Notes: generated by a model from the letters alone, not told the origin. A stretch of DNA of 64,000 nucleotides from Pseudolabrys sp. (GCA_026125895.1 JAHCKG010000008.1:1-64000), one strand, 5' to 3'. Positions 20,899 through 30,167 are shown, counted from the first letter of the stretch. Translations and numbers: made by a program.

Positions 20899-21984
20899 TC
20901 AGCTCGCCATCGCGCGCATCATGAACTGGTCGTAGGTGTTCTCCGCCAGGCGGAACCACTGATAGGTGTTCTTGGTGAACGACATCATCGATTCGTTCAC
21001 CTTCTTGAAGCTCTCGTTCTCCTTCGAGACTTCGGCGTGCAGTTCCATGGTCGCCTTGTAGGAGGCTTCCATGATCGGCTGCGAGAACACGTGCAGCTTG
21101 GTGCCGCCGGCGATGAGACGGCGCAGCGCCTGCGGGTTGAGGGCGTCGTACTTCGCCATCATGGTGGTGTTGGCGACGTGACCGGCCGCTTCCAGGAGAG
21201 CCTGGTAGTGCTTCGGCAACGCGTTCCACTTGTCGAGGTTGACGAAGGCGAACAGCATCGAGCCGCCTTCCCACCAGCCCGGCGCATAGTAATGCGGCGC
21301 GACCTTGTAGAAGCCGAGCTTTTCGTCATCGTACGGACCGACCCACTCGGCGGCGTCGATGGTGCCCTTCTCCAGCGCCGGGTAAATGTCGCCGCCGGCG
21401 ATCTGCTGCGGCACGCCCCCGAGCTTCTGCAGGATCTTGCCGGCCCAGCCGCCGATGCGCATCTTGACGCCCTTGAGGTCCTCGACGGTGTTGATTTCCT
21501 TGCGGAACCAGCCACCCATCTGACAGCCGGTGTTGCCGGCGAGGATGCCGCGGATGTTGTACTTCTTGTAGAACTCGTTCAGCACATCCGTGCCGCCGCC
21601 CTGCGTCCACCAGGCCTGGTTGATACGGGCGTTCGGCCCGAACGGCACCGAGGTACCAAAGCCGAAGGTCGGATCCTTGCCGAAGTAATAGTACGAGGCG
21701 GTGTGACCGATCTCGACGGTGCCGTTCTGCACGGCGTCGACGATGGCCAGGCCGGGAACGATTTCACCGGCCGCAAAGGGCTGAATCTGGAATTTGCCGT
21801 CGGTCGCTTCCGACACGACCTTGCACATGGTTTCCGCACCACCGTAGATGGTGTCGAGCGACTTCGGCCAGCTCGCCGGCATGCGCCATTTGATTTCCGG
21901 ATTCGATTGGGCAATCGCGGGCGCCGCGATGGCCGCGCCGGCAACGCCAAGACCGGCCGCCTTAATAAATTGACGACGTTTCAT
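20899..21984 (-). CDS. TRAP substrate-binding protein (DctP, TakP-like), copy 1
   Basis: 361 residues. A twin-arginine-like signal (MKRRQFIKAAG) ends near PAIAQS. The mature protein has the conserved TRAP Arg region (GVKMRIGGWAG) and EWVGPYDDEKLGFYKV followed by PGWWEGG, which are typical of the TakP branch that binds 2-oxo acids with sodium. It is convergent with the permease pair and downstream of copy 2 on the same strand, about 255 bases away. Which ligand it carries is not visible. Confidence 0.92.
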   Translation of the reverse strand: MKRRQFIKAAGLGVAGAAIAAPAIAQSNPEIKWRMPASWPKSLDTIYGGAETMCKVVSEATDGKFQIQPFAAGEIVPGLAIVDAVQNGTVEIGHTASYYYFGKDPTFGFGTSVPFGPNARINQAWWTQGGGTDVLNEFYKKYNIRGILAGNTGCQMGGWFRKEINTVEDLKGVKMRIGGWAGKILQKLGGVPQQIAGGDIYPALEKGTIDAAEWVGPYDDEKLGFYKVAPHYYAPGWWEGGSMLFAFVNLDKWNALPKHYQALLEAAGHVANTTMMAKYDALNPQALRRLIAGGTKLHVFSQPIMEASYKATMELHAEVSKENESFKKVNESMMSFTKNTYQWFRLAENTYDQFMMRAMAS

Positions 21985-22164
21985 CAGGTAGTTCCTCCCA
22001 TGTCAGTTCTGAATGCGGGACCCCCCGGGGCATACCCGCTAGCACCCACTTCCCGGGGGCTTGCCGGAACCATGGCGGAACGGCGCTGCTAAATCCAGCA
22101 CAGAATTTGCCCTTCGAGGCAGGATTAAAGAAATTTCCGGCTGGCAAAGGCGTCGAATCGCCCC

Positions 22165-22202
22165 GAAAAAACAGCCCCCGCCCGGACACCCGGACGGGGG
22201 CT
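22165..22202 (-). terminator. Terminator after DctP copy 2
   Basis: Read leftward, the stem AGCCCCCGTCCGG / CCGGGCGGGGGCT (one mismatch) is followed by GTTTTTTCGG. It lies between the two DctP genes, so they are probably separate transcripts. Confidence 0.8.
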
Positions 22203-22239
22203 TCATTAGCCTGATGAAGTCAGCCGTGGCCAACAGGCC

Positions 22240-23325
22240 TTAGCCGCGCATCGCGCGCACCATGAAGGCATCGAAGCCGAGTTCGGCCACCTGCCACCAC
22301 TGATACTCGTCGCCGCGGAAGGCGAGCATGCTGTCGACGGTCTTCTTGAAGGCCGCGTTGCTGCTCGAAGTCTCCTGGTAGGTCTGCATCGTCGCCTTGT
22401 AGCAGGCCGCCATCACCTCGGCCGGGAACGGACGAAGCTGCGCACCATTGCCGACAAGGCGCTTGATCGCGCCGGGGTTGGCGCTGTCGTACTTGGCGAT
22501 CATCCAGTCATTGGCGAGCGCCGACGCGGAGCGCACGATCTGCTGATAGTTCTTCGGCAGTGAGGCCCACTTATCGAGATTGATGAAGTTGTGCAGCATG
22601 GCGCCGCCTTCCCACCAGCCCGGATAATAGTAGTACTTCGCGACCTTATAGAAGCCGAGCTTCTCGTCGTCATACGGGCCGACCCACTCGGCCGCGTCGA
22701 TGGTGCCCTTCTCCAGCGCCGGGTAGATGTCGCCGCCGGCGAGCTGCTGCGGCACGACGCCGAGCTTGGAGAAGATCTGGCCGGCGTATCCGGCGATACG
22801 GAATTTCAGACCGTGCAGGTCTTCAACGGTCTTGATCTCCTTGCGGAACCAGCCGCCCATCTGACAGGTCGTGTTGCCGCAGGGGATGGCGAGGAAGTTG
22901 TACTTCTTGAAGAAGTCGTTGGCGATGTCCTCGCCGCCGCCGAACGCCATCCACGCCGCCTGCATGCGGGTGTTGAGACCGAAAGGCTGCGCCGTGTAGA
23001 GCGAGAAGGTCGGGTCCTTGCCGACATAGTAATAAGACGCGGTGTGCGCCATTTCGACGGTGCCGTTCTGCACGGCGTCCGCGGCCTGCAGGCCGGGCAC
23101 GATTTCGCCGGCGGCGAAGGTCTGGATCTGGAACTTGTTATCGGTCGCCTCGGCCACCGCCTTGGCGAAGACTTCGGCCGCGCCATACAGCGTATCGAGC
23201 GACTTCGGGAAGCTCGAGGTCAGGCGCCATTTCAGATCGGGGCTCGATTGCGCAATCGCAGGCGCAGCCACGGCGGTCGCTGCGACACCCAGGCCGGCGG
23301 TGCCCAGGAATTCTCGGCGTTTCAT
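22240..23325 (-). CDS. TRAP substrate-binding protein (DctP, TakP-like), copy 2
   Basis: Also 361 residues and a paralog of copy 1 throughout, from the signal (MKRREFLGTAG) to the C-terminal MRAM. It shares QMGGWFRKEI, GGDIYPALEKGTIDAAEWVG and GPYDDEKLGFYKVA with copy 1. Differences gather around the ligand region, for example KFRIAGYAGQIFSKLG and the later GGAMLHNFINLDKW. One permease pair with two binding proteins suggests two ligands or two affinities; this is inference. Confidence 0.92.
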   Translation of the reverse strand: MKRREFLGTAGLGVAATAVAAPAIAQSSPDLKWRLTSSFPKSLDTLYGAAEVFAKAVAEATDNKFQIQTFAAGEIVPGLQAADAVQNGTVEMAHTASYYYVGKDPTFSLYTAQPFGLNTRMQAAWMAFGGGEDIANDFFKKYNFLAIPCGNTTCQMGGWFRKEIKTVEDLHGLKFRIAGYAGQIFSKLGVVPQQLAGGDIYPALEKGTIDAAEWVGPYDDEKLGFYKVAKYYYYPGWWEGGAMLHNFINLDKWASLPKNYQQIVRSASALANDWMIAKYDSANPGAIKRLVGNGAQLRPFPAEVMAACYKATMQTYQETSSSNAAFKKTVDSMLAFRGDEYQWWQVAELGFDAFMVRAMRG

Positions 23326-23526
23326 TCCAATTCACTCCGTTTATTCGTTGTGTTTTTCATCGCCGTGGACCGACGATTACTTGACCGCCAGCTACACCGT
23401 TCGGGTAGCGCAGCACCAGCGTCATGGCTGCATTGCACGCATGCAGAGCGCGCCAAAACGCGGCAAATCGCGCTGAAAACGCGCGGTAAAATGATGCTGA
23501 AGCGGGCGCGGCGTGTCGGTGCGGCG

Positions 23527-24726
23527 TTACGCCTCGATCACGATCTTCGGCGCGCTGCGCGACGGACCGCCCTTGATTTGTTCCAGCACGCGCGCGGCGA
23601 TGTCGCGATAGATTTTCGCATGCACGCCGTCCGGCTCGGTCGCCACCACCGGCAGGCCGGCGTCGGACTTCTCGCGGATCGCCATATGCAGCGGCACCTC
23701 GCCGAGGAACGGCACGCCCTGGCGCTCGGCTTCGTGGCGCGCGCCGCCGTGGCCGAACAGGTCGGAGCGCGTGTTGCACTCCGGACAGACGAAGTAGCTC
23801 ATGTTCTCGACGACGCCGAGCACCGGCACGTTGACGCGCTTGAACATGGCGACGCCGCGCCGCGCGTCGATCAGCGCCAGATCCTGCGGCGTTGAAACAA
23901 TCACCGCGCCCTTGAGCGGCACCTGCTGCGCCATGGTGAGCTGGGCATCGCCGGTGCCGGGGGGCATGTCCACCACCATGACGTCGAGCGCGCCCCACTC
24001 CACCTCGCGCAGCATCTGCGTCAGCGCCGACATCACCATCGGCCCTCGCCAGATCATCGGCGTCTCCTCGTCGATCAGGAAACCGATCGACATGACCTTG
24101 AGGCCGTATTTCTCGATCGGCTTGAGCCGGGTGCCGCCGATGGTCTGCGGCTTTTCCTTGATGGCGAGCAGCTTGGGGATCGACGGTCCATAGATATCGG
24201 CATCGAGCAGGCCGACCTTGAGGCCGAGCGCGGCAAGGCCGAGCGCGAGATTGACCGCGGTGGTCGATTTGCCGACGCCGCCTTTGCCGGACGCCACTGC
24301 AATGATGGCGCCAACGCCGGGAATGCCGGTCGCGGCGCCGGTGGCCTGCTTGGCCGGAGCGTGGCTGTGACCATGCGCGTGCTGATGGCCCTGACCCGGC
24401 GCGTGGCTGTGGGCTTGGGCATGGGCTTGGGTATGGCCTTGGGCCTGATGCGACGGCGCGGGGCCTTTGCCGGCGCCGGCGGCGCGTTCCGCCGTGAGCG
24501 CGACCAGTGCCGACGTCACCCCCGGCACCGCCTTGACCGCGGCCTCGGCCTGCGCCCGCACCGGCTCCCAAGCCTTCACGGCGGCGGCGTCCACGGTGAT
24601 GGAGAAGAACACCTTGCCGTCGGTGACGACGATGTCGGACAGCACCTTCTCGCCGGTCAGCGGCGCGCCATTGGGGGAACGGACTCGTCCCAGAGCGTTC
24701 AAGACCTCGTCCTTACCGACCGCCAT
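23527..24726 (-). CDS. apbC: Mrp/ApbC family iron-sulfur cluster carrier ATPase with His-rich linker
   Basis: 399 residues. An N-terminal DUF59-like (MIP18) domain lies at about 1-95, then a linker very rich in His, Gln, Ala and Gly (about 105-140), then the Mrp P-loop domain with the deviant Walker A AVASGKGGVGKST, LLDADIYGPS and VVDMPPGTGD. The CxxC is in YFVCPEC and binds a bridging cluster in the dimer. The ATG at 24726 is right; the frame runs open to 24864 into Arg-rich noncoding sequence. It is probably a cytoplasmic Fe-S carrier. The His-rich linker is unusual in length. Confidence 0.92.
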   Translation of the reverse strand: MAVGKDEVLNALGRVRSPNGAPLTGEKVLSDIVVTDGKVFFSITVDAAAVKAWEPVRAQAEAAVKAVPGVTSALVALTAERAAGAGKGPAPSHQAQGHTQAHAQAHSHAPGQGHQHAHGHSHAPAKQATGAATGIPGVGAIIAVASGKGGVGKSTTAVNLALGLAALGLKVGLLDADIYGPSIPKLLAIKEKPQTIGGTRLKPIEKYGLKVMSIGFLIDEETPMIWRGPMVMSALTQMLREVEWGALDVMVVDMPPGTGDAQLTMAQQVPLKGAVIVSTPQDLALIDARRGVAMFKRVNVPVLGVVENMSYFVCPECNTRSDLFGHGGARHEAERQGVPFLGEVPLHMAIREKSDAGLPVVATEPDGVHAKIYRDIAARVLEQIKGGPSRSAPKIVIEA

Positions 24727-24958
24727 GATCCTCGTCCTCTGCCCGGCACAGCGCCGCGTCGCGCGCGGCTCCCCCGCCATTTGGCCGCTTGCGTGGCCGG
24801 ACGCAAGAGTTGGCTCGCGGGAACGCCCGGCGGCGGGCCTAGACGGTTGACGCCCCGGCCTCACAATGACCTATTGCCCCGGATCGGTCGCGCCGGCCGC
24901 AGCCGGCGCCGCATTTCCAGACCCGGCATTCCGGGCTCATTGCGATGGGAGAAAGACG

Positions 24959-25831
24959 ATGGCGAAGGTTGCGTTTCTGGGCCTTGGGGTCATGGGCTAC
25001 CCGATGGCGGGACACCTCAAGAACAAGGGCGGCCACGACGTCACCGTCTATAACCGCACCACGGCCAAGGCCGAGAAATGGGCGGCGCAGTTCGGCGGCA
25101 AGGTCGCCAAGACCCCGGCTGAGGCCGCCAAGGGCCAGGACTTCGTCATGTGCTGCGTCGGCAACGACAACGACCTCCACGAAGTGACCCTCGGCAAGGA
25201 CGGCGCCTTCCAGGCCATGGGCAAGGGCACGATCTTCGTCGATCACACCACGGCTTCGGCCGAGATCGCGCGCGAACTCTATGCCGCGGCGAAGAAAACC
25301 GGCTTCGACTTCATCGACGGCCCGGTGTCGGGCGGCCAGGCCGGCGCCGAGAACGGCGTCCTCACCGTGATGTGCGGCGGCGACCAGGCGATCTTCGACA
25401 AGGCCAAGCCCGTGATCGATGCTTATGCGCGCGCCTGCAACCTGATGGGCGCGCCGGGCTCCGGCCAGCTTGCCAAGATGTGCAACCAGATCTGCATCGC
25501 GGGTCTGGTGCAGGGCCTGTCGGAAGCGTTGCACTTCGCCAAGAAGGCCGATCTCGACATCGAGAAGCTGATTGCGACGATCTCCAAGGGCGCGGCGCAG
25601 TCCTGGCAGATGGAGAACCGCTACAAGACCATGGCTGCCGGCAAGTTCGACCACGGCTTTGCGGTGGACTGGATGCGCAAGGACTTGAGCATTTGTCTCG
25701 ACGAGGCCCGCAAGAACGGCGCCAGCCTGCCGGTCACCGCGCTCGTCGATCAGTTCTATGCCGACGTGCAGAAGATGGGCGGCAAGCGCTGGGATACCTC
25801 GGCGCTGCTGGCGCGGCTGGAGCGGGAGTAA
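24959..25831 (+). CDS. NAD(P)-dependent beta-hydroxyacid dehydrogenase (3-hydroxyisobutyrate dehydrogenase family)
   Basis: 290 residues. The Rossmann motif is FLGLGVMGYPMAGHL, the substrate signature FIDGPVSGGQAGAENG, and the catalytic Lys lies in GSGQLAKMCNQ. The ATG at 24959 follows a GGGAGAAAG ribosome site. Members of this family oxidise 3-hydroxyisobutyrate, tartronate semialdehyde (reverse) or glyoxylate-related acids; sequence alone does not separate them here. No catabolic neighbours point to valine breakdown. Confidence 0.88.
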   Translation: MAKVAFLGLGVMGYPMAGHLKNKGGHDVTVYNRTTAKAEKWAAQFGGKVAKTPAEAAKGQDFVMCCVGNDNDLHEVTLGKDGAFQAMGKGTIFVDHTTASAEIARELYAAAKKTGFDFIDGPVSGGQAGAENGVLTVMCGGDQAIFDKAKPVIDAYARACNLMGAPGSGQLAKMCNQICIAGLVQGLSEALHFAKKADLDIEKLIATISKGAAQSWQMENRYKTMAAGKFDHGFAVDWMRKDLSICLDEARKNGASLPVTALVDQFYADVQKMGGKRWDTSALLARLERE

Positions 25832-25850
25832 GAGCGCAACGCTAATTCCG

Positions 25851-25944
25851 CCTCATGGTGAGGAGCGGCCGACAGGCCGCGTCTCGAACCATGGGGCGGC
25901 CTGGTCCTTCGAGACGGCCGCTTCGCGGCCTCCTCAGGATGAGG
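25851..25944. repeat. Dispersed intergenic repeat (CCTCATGGTGAGG type)
   Basis: The stretch starts CCTCATGGTGAGG and ends CCTCAGGATGAGG. It includes GTCTCGAACCATG and CTTCGAGACGG, an internal inverted pair, and GGCCGCTTCGCGGCC, a hairpin. Elements with these parts are frequent in Bradyrhizobium-like genomes, by memory. Confidence 0.6.
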
Positions 25945-26029
25945 CCGGTCTACTTTGCAGCGCCCTTGCCAGCGCCGGCCGCAGCCGATAGGCAGCAAGA
26001 ACACCCTTCCCGAGCTTTCGCAGCGTTCC

Positions 26030-26212
26030 ATGTCCGTCGTCTATTCGGTCGTCACTTTCGCCGAAATCACCGCACTGTTCGCCTCGTTCGTCGCCGTCGT
26101 CTATTTCGTCGGCCGCGCCATCATGCGCGCCCTGTTCGGCCCCAAGGTGACGCCGCCGAAGCCGGAAGACCTGCGCCACCTCAAGCGCGCCGGGCAGTCC
26201 GGGTTTTATTAG
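26030..26212 (+). CDS. Small membrane protein, function unknown
   Basis: 60 residues from ATG 26030, with one hydrophobic helix (about 8-30, FAEITALFASFVAVVYFVG) followed by a basic cytoplasmic-type tail. No known domain. The frame is open upstream to 25955 but that part overlaps the repeat and is Arg/Pro-rich. Coding is plausible, not certain. Confidence 0.45.
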   Translation: MSVVYSVVTFAEITALFASFVAVVYFVGRAIMRALFGPKVTPPKPEDLRHLKRAGQSGFY

Positions 26213-26298
26213 AACGCCACGGCCCGGCGTCCCCTTTTGCCGTTCCGTTGACGCGCGATGCTCTGTAGCGTATAAGATACATATCTTCGGAACCGTCC

Positions 26299-26607
26299 AT
26301 GCTCGAACTGCGGCGCACCGCTGATTTCGACGAATGGCTGAAGGGCCTGCGCGACACGCGCGCGAAGGCCAAAATCCTCGTCAGAATTGAGCGGCTCGCT
26401 CGCGGCAATCCAGGTGACGTTGCGCCCGTCGGCCAAGGCATCAGCGAACTGCGGGTCCACTTCGGACCGGGTTATCGTGTTTATTTCAAACAAGCGGGCA
26501 TGCGGATCGTGGTGCTGTTGTGCGGCGGCGACAAGGATACGCAGGCGACCGACATCCTCCGCGCCCAAGAGCTTGCCAAAGCGCTTGCCAAAGAACTGGA
26601 CGAATAA
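26299..26607 (+). CDS. RelE/ParE-family toxin (HigB-like)
   Basis: 102 residues. It matches the 'addiction module killer protein' type: LRRTADFDEWLKGL, then ARIxxRIxRLxxGNPGD-like IERLARGNPGD, ELRVHFGPGYRVYF and LLCGGDKDTQ. Members of this family are ribosome-dependent mRNA endonucleases. The partner antitoxin begins one base after its stop, toxin first, as in HigBA. Both sit in the chromosome far from the phage region. Confidence 0.88.
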   Translation: MLELRRTADFDEWLKGLRDTRAKAKILVRIERLARGNPGDVAPVGQGISELRVHFGPGYRVYFKQAGMRIVVLLCGGDKDTQATDILRAQELAKALAKELDE

Positions 26608-26608
26608 A

Positions 26609-26914
26609 ATGTCACGGAAAACAGAAGTCTTCGACGCCGCCGACTATCTCGATAGCCGCGAGTCGATTGCGGACTATCTGACGGAAGCCTTCGAGACCGG
26701 CGACGACGAATTCATTGCGCAGGCCATCGGCACGGTCGCACGCGCCAAAGGCATGTCGGACGTCGCCCGTGAAGCCGGGCTGTCGCGTGAAAACCTCTAT
26801 CGCGCGCTGAGCGCGGAAGGCCGGCCGGAATTCGCCACCGTCATGAAGGTGCTCGGCACGCTGGGCATCCAGCTCGTCGCCAAACCGGCGGGGAAGAAGC
26901 CGAAGGCGGCGTGA
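26609..26914 (+). CDS. Antitoxin of the HigBA-like module (helix-turn-helix)
   Basis: 101 residues. The C-terminal half is a helix-turn-helix: GMSDVAREAGLSRENLYRAL followed by TVMKVLGTLGIQL, the usual form of the 'addiction module antidote' family. Its acidic N-terminal part (DAADYLDSRESIADYL) should wrap the toxin. It probably represses its own operon. It is convergent with the MBL gene, whose stop is one base away. Confidence 0.88.
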   Translation: MSRKTEVFDAADYLDSRESIADYLTEAFETGDDEFIAQAIGTVARAKGMSDVAREAGLSRENLYRALSAEGRPEFATVMKVLGTLGIQLVAKPAGKKPKAA

Positions 26915-26915
26915 T

Positions 26916-27659
26916 CTAGAACGCCATCTTCAGCCCGTCCTCGGCGATCAGCACGCCCCCTGCCCGCACCGTGTCGAGGCGCGACAGCATGGTCGGGTTC
27001 ATGTGCGTGACCATGGTTTGTTTGGCGCCGAGGTCGGCAATGCGCGGCTTGAGCACATCCCAGCTCAGGTGGCCGCTGAACTTGCCCTCGAAGCCGTAGC
27101 ACTCGCAGATGAACAGGTCCGCGCCCCTCGCGATCGGCAGCAGCGCATCGGTCCATTCGGTGTCGCCAGAATAGGCGAAGGTCGTTTTGCCGTCATTGAG
27201 GCGCAGCGCCGTCGATGGCGCGCCGGACTGATGGATGACTTCGGCGGTGACGATCTCGTGGCCGAGCACGTCGGTCGGCACGCCGACCGGGATTTCCTGC
27301 ACCTGCCAGTCGAACTTCCATTTCATGGTGTTCGATTTGGGGAAGAACACTTCCATCGCCGTGTCGATACGCGCCTTCGAACCCGGCGGGCCGGCGATCA
27401 GAAGCGGTCGCTCGCGGCGCGACAGAAACTGCGCATCGAGAATGAAGAACGGCAGGCCGCCGAAGTGATCGCCGTGCAGATGCGAGAGCACGATGCCGTC
27501 GATGGTGTTGCGATCGATGTCTTGCGCGTTGAGCGCCGGCAGCGCCGAGGCGCCGCAATCGACCAGCAAAGTCGCCTTCGCGGTCTTGAGCATGAAGCAG
27601 GTGTTGTAGCGACCGCCGGAGCCGAAGGCGTCGCCGCAGCCGATGATGGTGAGGTGCAT
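26916..27659 (-). CDS. MBL-fold metallohydrolase (RNase Z-like)
   Basis: 247 residues with the metal-binding HLHGDH motif (about 60-65), an N-terminal IIGCGDAFGSGGRYN loop and later AYSGDTEWT (Asp ligand) and VTHMNP (His ligand). The layout resembles ribonuclease Z and the PqqB/phosphodiesterase-type hydrolases, but the long RNase Z exosite arm is not evident. Substrate unknown; cytoplasmic. Confidence 0.87.
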   Translation of the reverse strand: MHLTIIGCGDAFGSGGRYNTCFMLKTAKATLLVDCGASALPALNAQDIDRNTIDGIVLSHLHGDHFGGLPFFILDAQFLSRRERPLLIAGPPGSKARIDTAMEVFFPKSNTMKWKFDWQVQEIPVGVPTDVLGHEIVTAEVIHQSGAPSTALRLNDGKTTFAYSGDTEWTDALLPIARGADLFICECYGFEGKFSGHLSWDVLKPRIADLGAKQTMVTHMNPTMLSRLDTVRAGGVLIAEDGLKMAF

Positions 27660-27696
27660 ATTATGATTGCCTTATTACCGAAGTGTCCGCCTTATT

Positions 27697-27773
27697 CTCC
27701 GCTCATGCCCGCGGAAGCGGGCATCCAGACTAAGCCAAGGGCTGGACCCCCGCTTTCGCGGGGGTGAGCGGAG
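27697..27773. repeat. Dispersed intergenic palindromic repeat (two nested hairpins)
   Basis: The outer inverted ends are CTCCGCTCA and TGAGCGGAG. Inside are two hairpins, GCCCGC-GGAA-GCGGGC and CCCCCGC-TTTC-GCGGGGG, and an inverted pair ATCCAG / CTGGA. It lies between the leftward MBL and GST genes. Confidence 0.8.
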
Positions 27774-27779
27774 CTAATA

Positions 27780-28391
27780 TCAAGCCTTCGCGCTCGGACG
27801 CGCCGATACCGCGGCGTGCCAGCGCTTCACGTTGGTGAGTTGTTCCGGCACCACCAGCTTCGGCACGCGCATGAAGTCGATGGTGACGAGCGCGGTGATG
27901 TCGGCGACCGAGTAACGCTCGCCGGCGATGAACTCGTGCTCGGCCAATTGGCGATCGAGGATTTCGAGGAAATTGAAGACGCGCGGCCGGTTGGCCTCGG
28001 CCCATTCCGGCACCTGCGGCACTTCGAGCTCCTTCATCGCCGGATGCAGATGGCGGAACACCTGCGCCACCGGCGCGAACAGATTGTTCTCGACCCGCCG
28101 GCTCCACATCTCGGTGAGGCCGATATCGAGCGGGCCGCGGCCGAACAGCGGCGGTTCGGGCCGCAGCGCCTCGAAATAGCGGCAGATGGCCAGCGATTCA
28201 CAAATCACGGTGCCGTCGTCGAGAACGAGCGCCGGGATCCGCTGCAGCGGGTTGATGGCGGCAAATTCCGGCGACTTGTGCTGCTTGGCGTTGATATCGA
28301 CCTGCTCGGTCGGTATCTCGATGCCCTTCTCGGCCAGAAATATACGGGTGCGGCGCGGATTTGGCGCGCCCTTGGCGTCGTAAAGCTTCAT
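27780..28391 (-). CDS. Glutathione S-transferase family protein
   Basis: 203 residues. The thioredoxin-like N-terminal domain runs KLYDAKGAPNPRRTRIFLAE, with cis-Pro region QRIPALVLDDG and ESLAICRYFE for the gamma-glutamyl moiety; an all-helical C-terminal domain follows with the capping box ERYSVADITALV. Catalytic Ser or Cys position is not the classic zeta SSAAYR. Substrate unknown. It is monocistronic, divergent from the histidine kinase next to it. Confidence 0.88.
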   Translation of the reverse strand: MKLYDAKGAPNPRRTRIFLAEKGIEIPTEQVDINAKQHKSPEFAAINPLQRIPALVLDDGTVICESLAICRYFEALRPEPPLFGRGPLDIGLTEMWSRRVENNLFAPVAQVFRHLHPAMKELEVPQVPEWAEANRPRVFNFLEILDRQLAEHEFIAGERYSVADITALVTIDFMRVPKLVVPEQLTNVKRWHAAVSARPSAKA

Positions 28392-28574
28392 GGGAGGACG
28401 ATTTCCGCCTGTGGGACGTTTCTTGACGGGCGAAGCCGAACACAGGGCAGCACCGCTGTCAAAGCCGGGTTAACGGGCGTTAACGGATGGGTCTCTGCCC
28501 CGCTTAAGCATGGCTTTAAGGATTTTAGGCGACGGTGCCCGTTCAAAGTACCGGGTAACGTGGCGTCACCATTT

Positions 28575-30167
28575 ATGATTCCGGGCGAGCAACCAGATCT
28601 GACCGCGCTGCCGCCGCAGAGTTCGCCGGTGAAGCGGCGCCTCGCCGCGCAGTATGTGCGCGACGCCCGCGACCGCCTGACCTCGACGTCGGGCACGCGG
28701 CCGATGTTCGACGTCGAACTGCTGCGCCAGTACGCCCAGAACCGCCTCTCTGCCTCGCTCGTCATCCTGCTGCTGGTCGCCACCATCGGCTTCCTGTCGA
28801 GCCTGTGGACCGGCGCGGTTGCCGCCGGCGCCTGGACGGCGTCGGTGCTGGTCATCCATGCGGTGATCGTCACCAAGTGCCGCCAGTTCCTCGAACTGCC
28901 GATGTCGGCGGTCGACGCCAAAGCCTGGCGCTTCCGTTTCATCCTGCTCGACCTGTTCTATGGTCTGGCCTGGATGTTCATCCTCATCCATCCGGTCGGC
29001 GCCGACGAGAGTTCCGGCACCTTCATGCTGTTCGTGATGCTGCTCGTGGTCGCGGTCTCGAGCATGCTGGCCTCGAGCCTGCCGATGGCCGCCTTCGCCG
29101 CCACCTTCCCGGTTACCGCGGCGATCGCGCTGAACTTCCTGCTGATGGGCTCGCTGCGCAACTACATCCTCGCTGTCATGGCGGTGACGGCGCAGGGCTA
29201 TTTCGCGCTGCTCGCCTACCGGCTCTATTCGACGACGCTCGCCACCATCGAGGCGCGCGCCGAGAAGGACGCGCTGATCGGCGAACTCGAACAGGCCAAG
29301 GCCATCTCCGACGAAGCGCGTCAGCGCGCCGAAGCCGCCAACATTTCCAAGTCGCGGTTCCTCGCGCAGATGAGCCACGAATTGCGCACGCCGCTCAACG
29401 CCATTCTCGGCTTTTCCGAGGTGATGAAATCGGAAGTGTTCGGCGAGCACGCGGTCGCCGCCTACAAGGAATATTCCTCCGACATTCACGCCTCCGGCGT
29501 GCACCTGCTCGGCCTGATCAACGAGATCCTCGATCTGTCGCGCATCGAGGCCGGCCGCTACGAGCTCAACGAGGAGTCGGTGTCGCTGGCCGCCATCGTC
29601 GAGGACTGTCACCATCTCCTCAAGCTGCGCGCCACCAACCGCGGCATCAATCTCCACGAGGTCTACGAGCAGGACCTGCCGCGGCTGTGGGCCGACGAGC
29701 GCGCCATCCGCCAGATCTGCCTCAACCTGTTGTCGAACGCGATCAAGTTCACGCCGCAGGGCGGCGACATCTGGCTTAAAGTGGGCTGGACCGCGTCCGG
29801 CGGCCAGTACATGAGCTGCAAGGACACCGGCGCCGGCATTCCGGAAGAAGAAATCCCGATCGTGCTGGCGTCGTTCGGGCAAGGCTCGAACTCCATCAAA
29901 TCGGCCGAACAGGGCGCCGGCCTCGGCCTGCCGATCGCCAAGAGTCTCGTCGATCTGCACGGCGGCACGTTCTCGCTGAAATCGAAGCTGCGCATCGGCA
30001 CCGAGGTGATCGTCACTTTCCCGCCGGAGCGCGTGGTCGCCGCCATGGCGCCGATGGCCGACGAGGCGCCGCTGGCGCCGGCGCAGCACGTGCCGGGCGA
30101 ACCGATCCTCAACGACGAGGAACGGCGCCGGCTGCGCCGCCGGCCGCTGTTCCGCGCCGGCACCTGA
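28575..30167 (+). CDS. Membrane sensor histidine kinase
   Basis: About 530 residues. The first part has five or six hydrophobic segments (about 50-210) with no long periplasmic loop, then a coiled coil, then HisKA with H268 in LAQMSHELRTPLNAI, and an HATPase with LLSNAIKFTPQGG, DTGAGIPEE and GAGLGLPIAKSL. It is a PleC/DivJ-like layout without a PAS or receiver domain. The upstream frame to 27816 only reads antisense to the GST gene, so I start at ATG 28575; GTG 28560 is an alternative. No response regulator is adjacent. Confidence 0.9.
   Translation: MIPGEQPDLTALPPQSSPVKRRLAAQYVRDARDRLTSTSGTRPMFDVELLRQYAQNRLSASLVILLLVATIGFLSSLWTGAVAAGAWTASVLVIHAVIVTKCRQFLELPMSAVDAKAWRFRFILLDLFYGLAWMFILIHPVGADESSGTFMLFVMLLVVAVSSMLASSLPMAAFAATFPVTAAIALNFLLMGSLRNYILAVMAVTAQGYFALLAYRLYSTTLATIEARAEKDALIGELEQAKAISDEARQRAEAANISKSRFLAQMSHELRTPLNAILGFSEVMKSEVFGEHAVAAYKEYSSDIHASGVHLLGLINEILDLSRIEAGRYELNEESVSLAAIVEDCHHLLKLRATNRGINLHEVYEQDLPRLWADERAIRQICLNLLSNAIKFTPQGGDIWLKVGWTASGGQYMSCKDTGAGIPEEEIPIVLASFGQGSNSIKSAEQGAGLGLPIAKSLVDLHGGTFSLKSKLRIGTEVIVTFPPERVVAAMAPMADEAPLAPAQHVPGEPILNDEERRRLRRRPLFRAGT

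Noticed and set aside
27816-28574. N-terminal extension of the second histidine kinase
   Set aside because: Reads antisense to the GST gene; the kinase has a good ATG at 28575.
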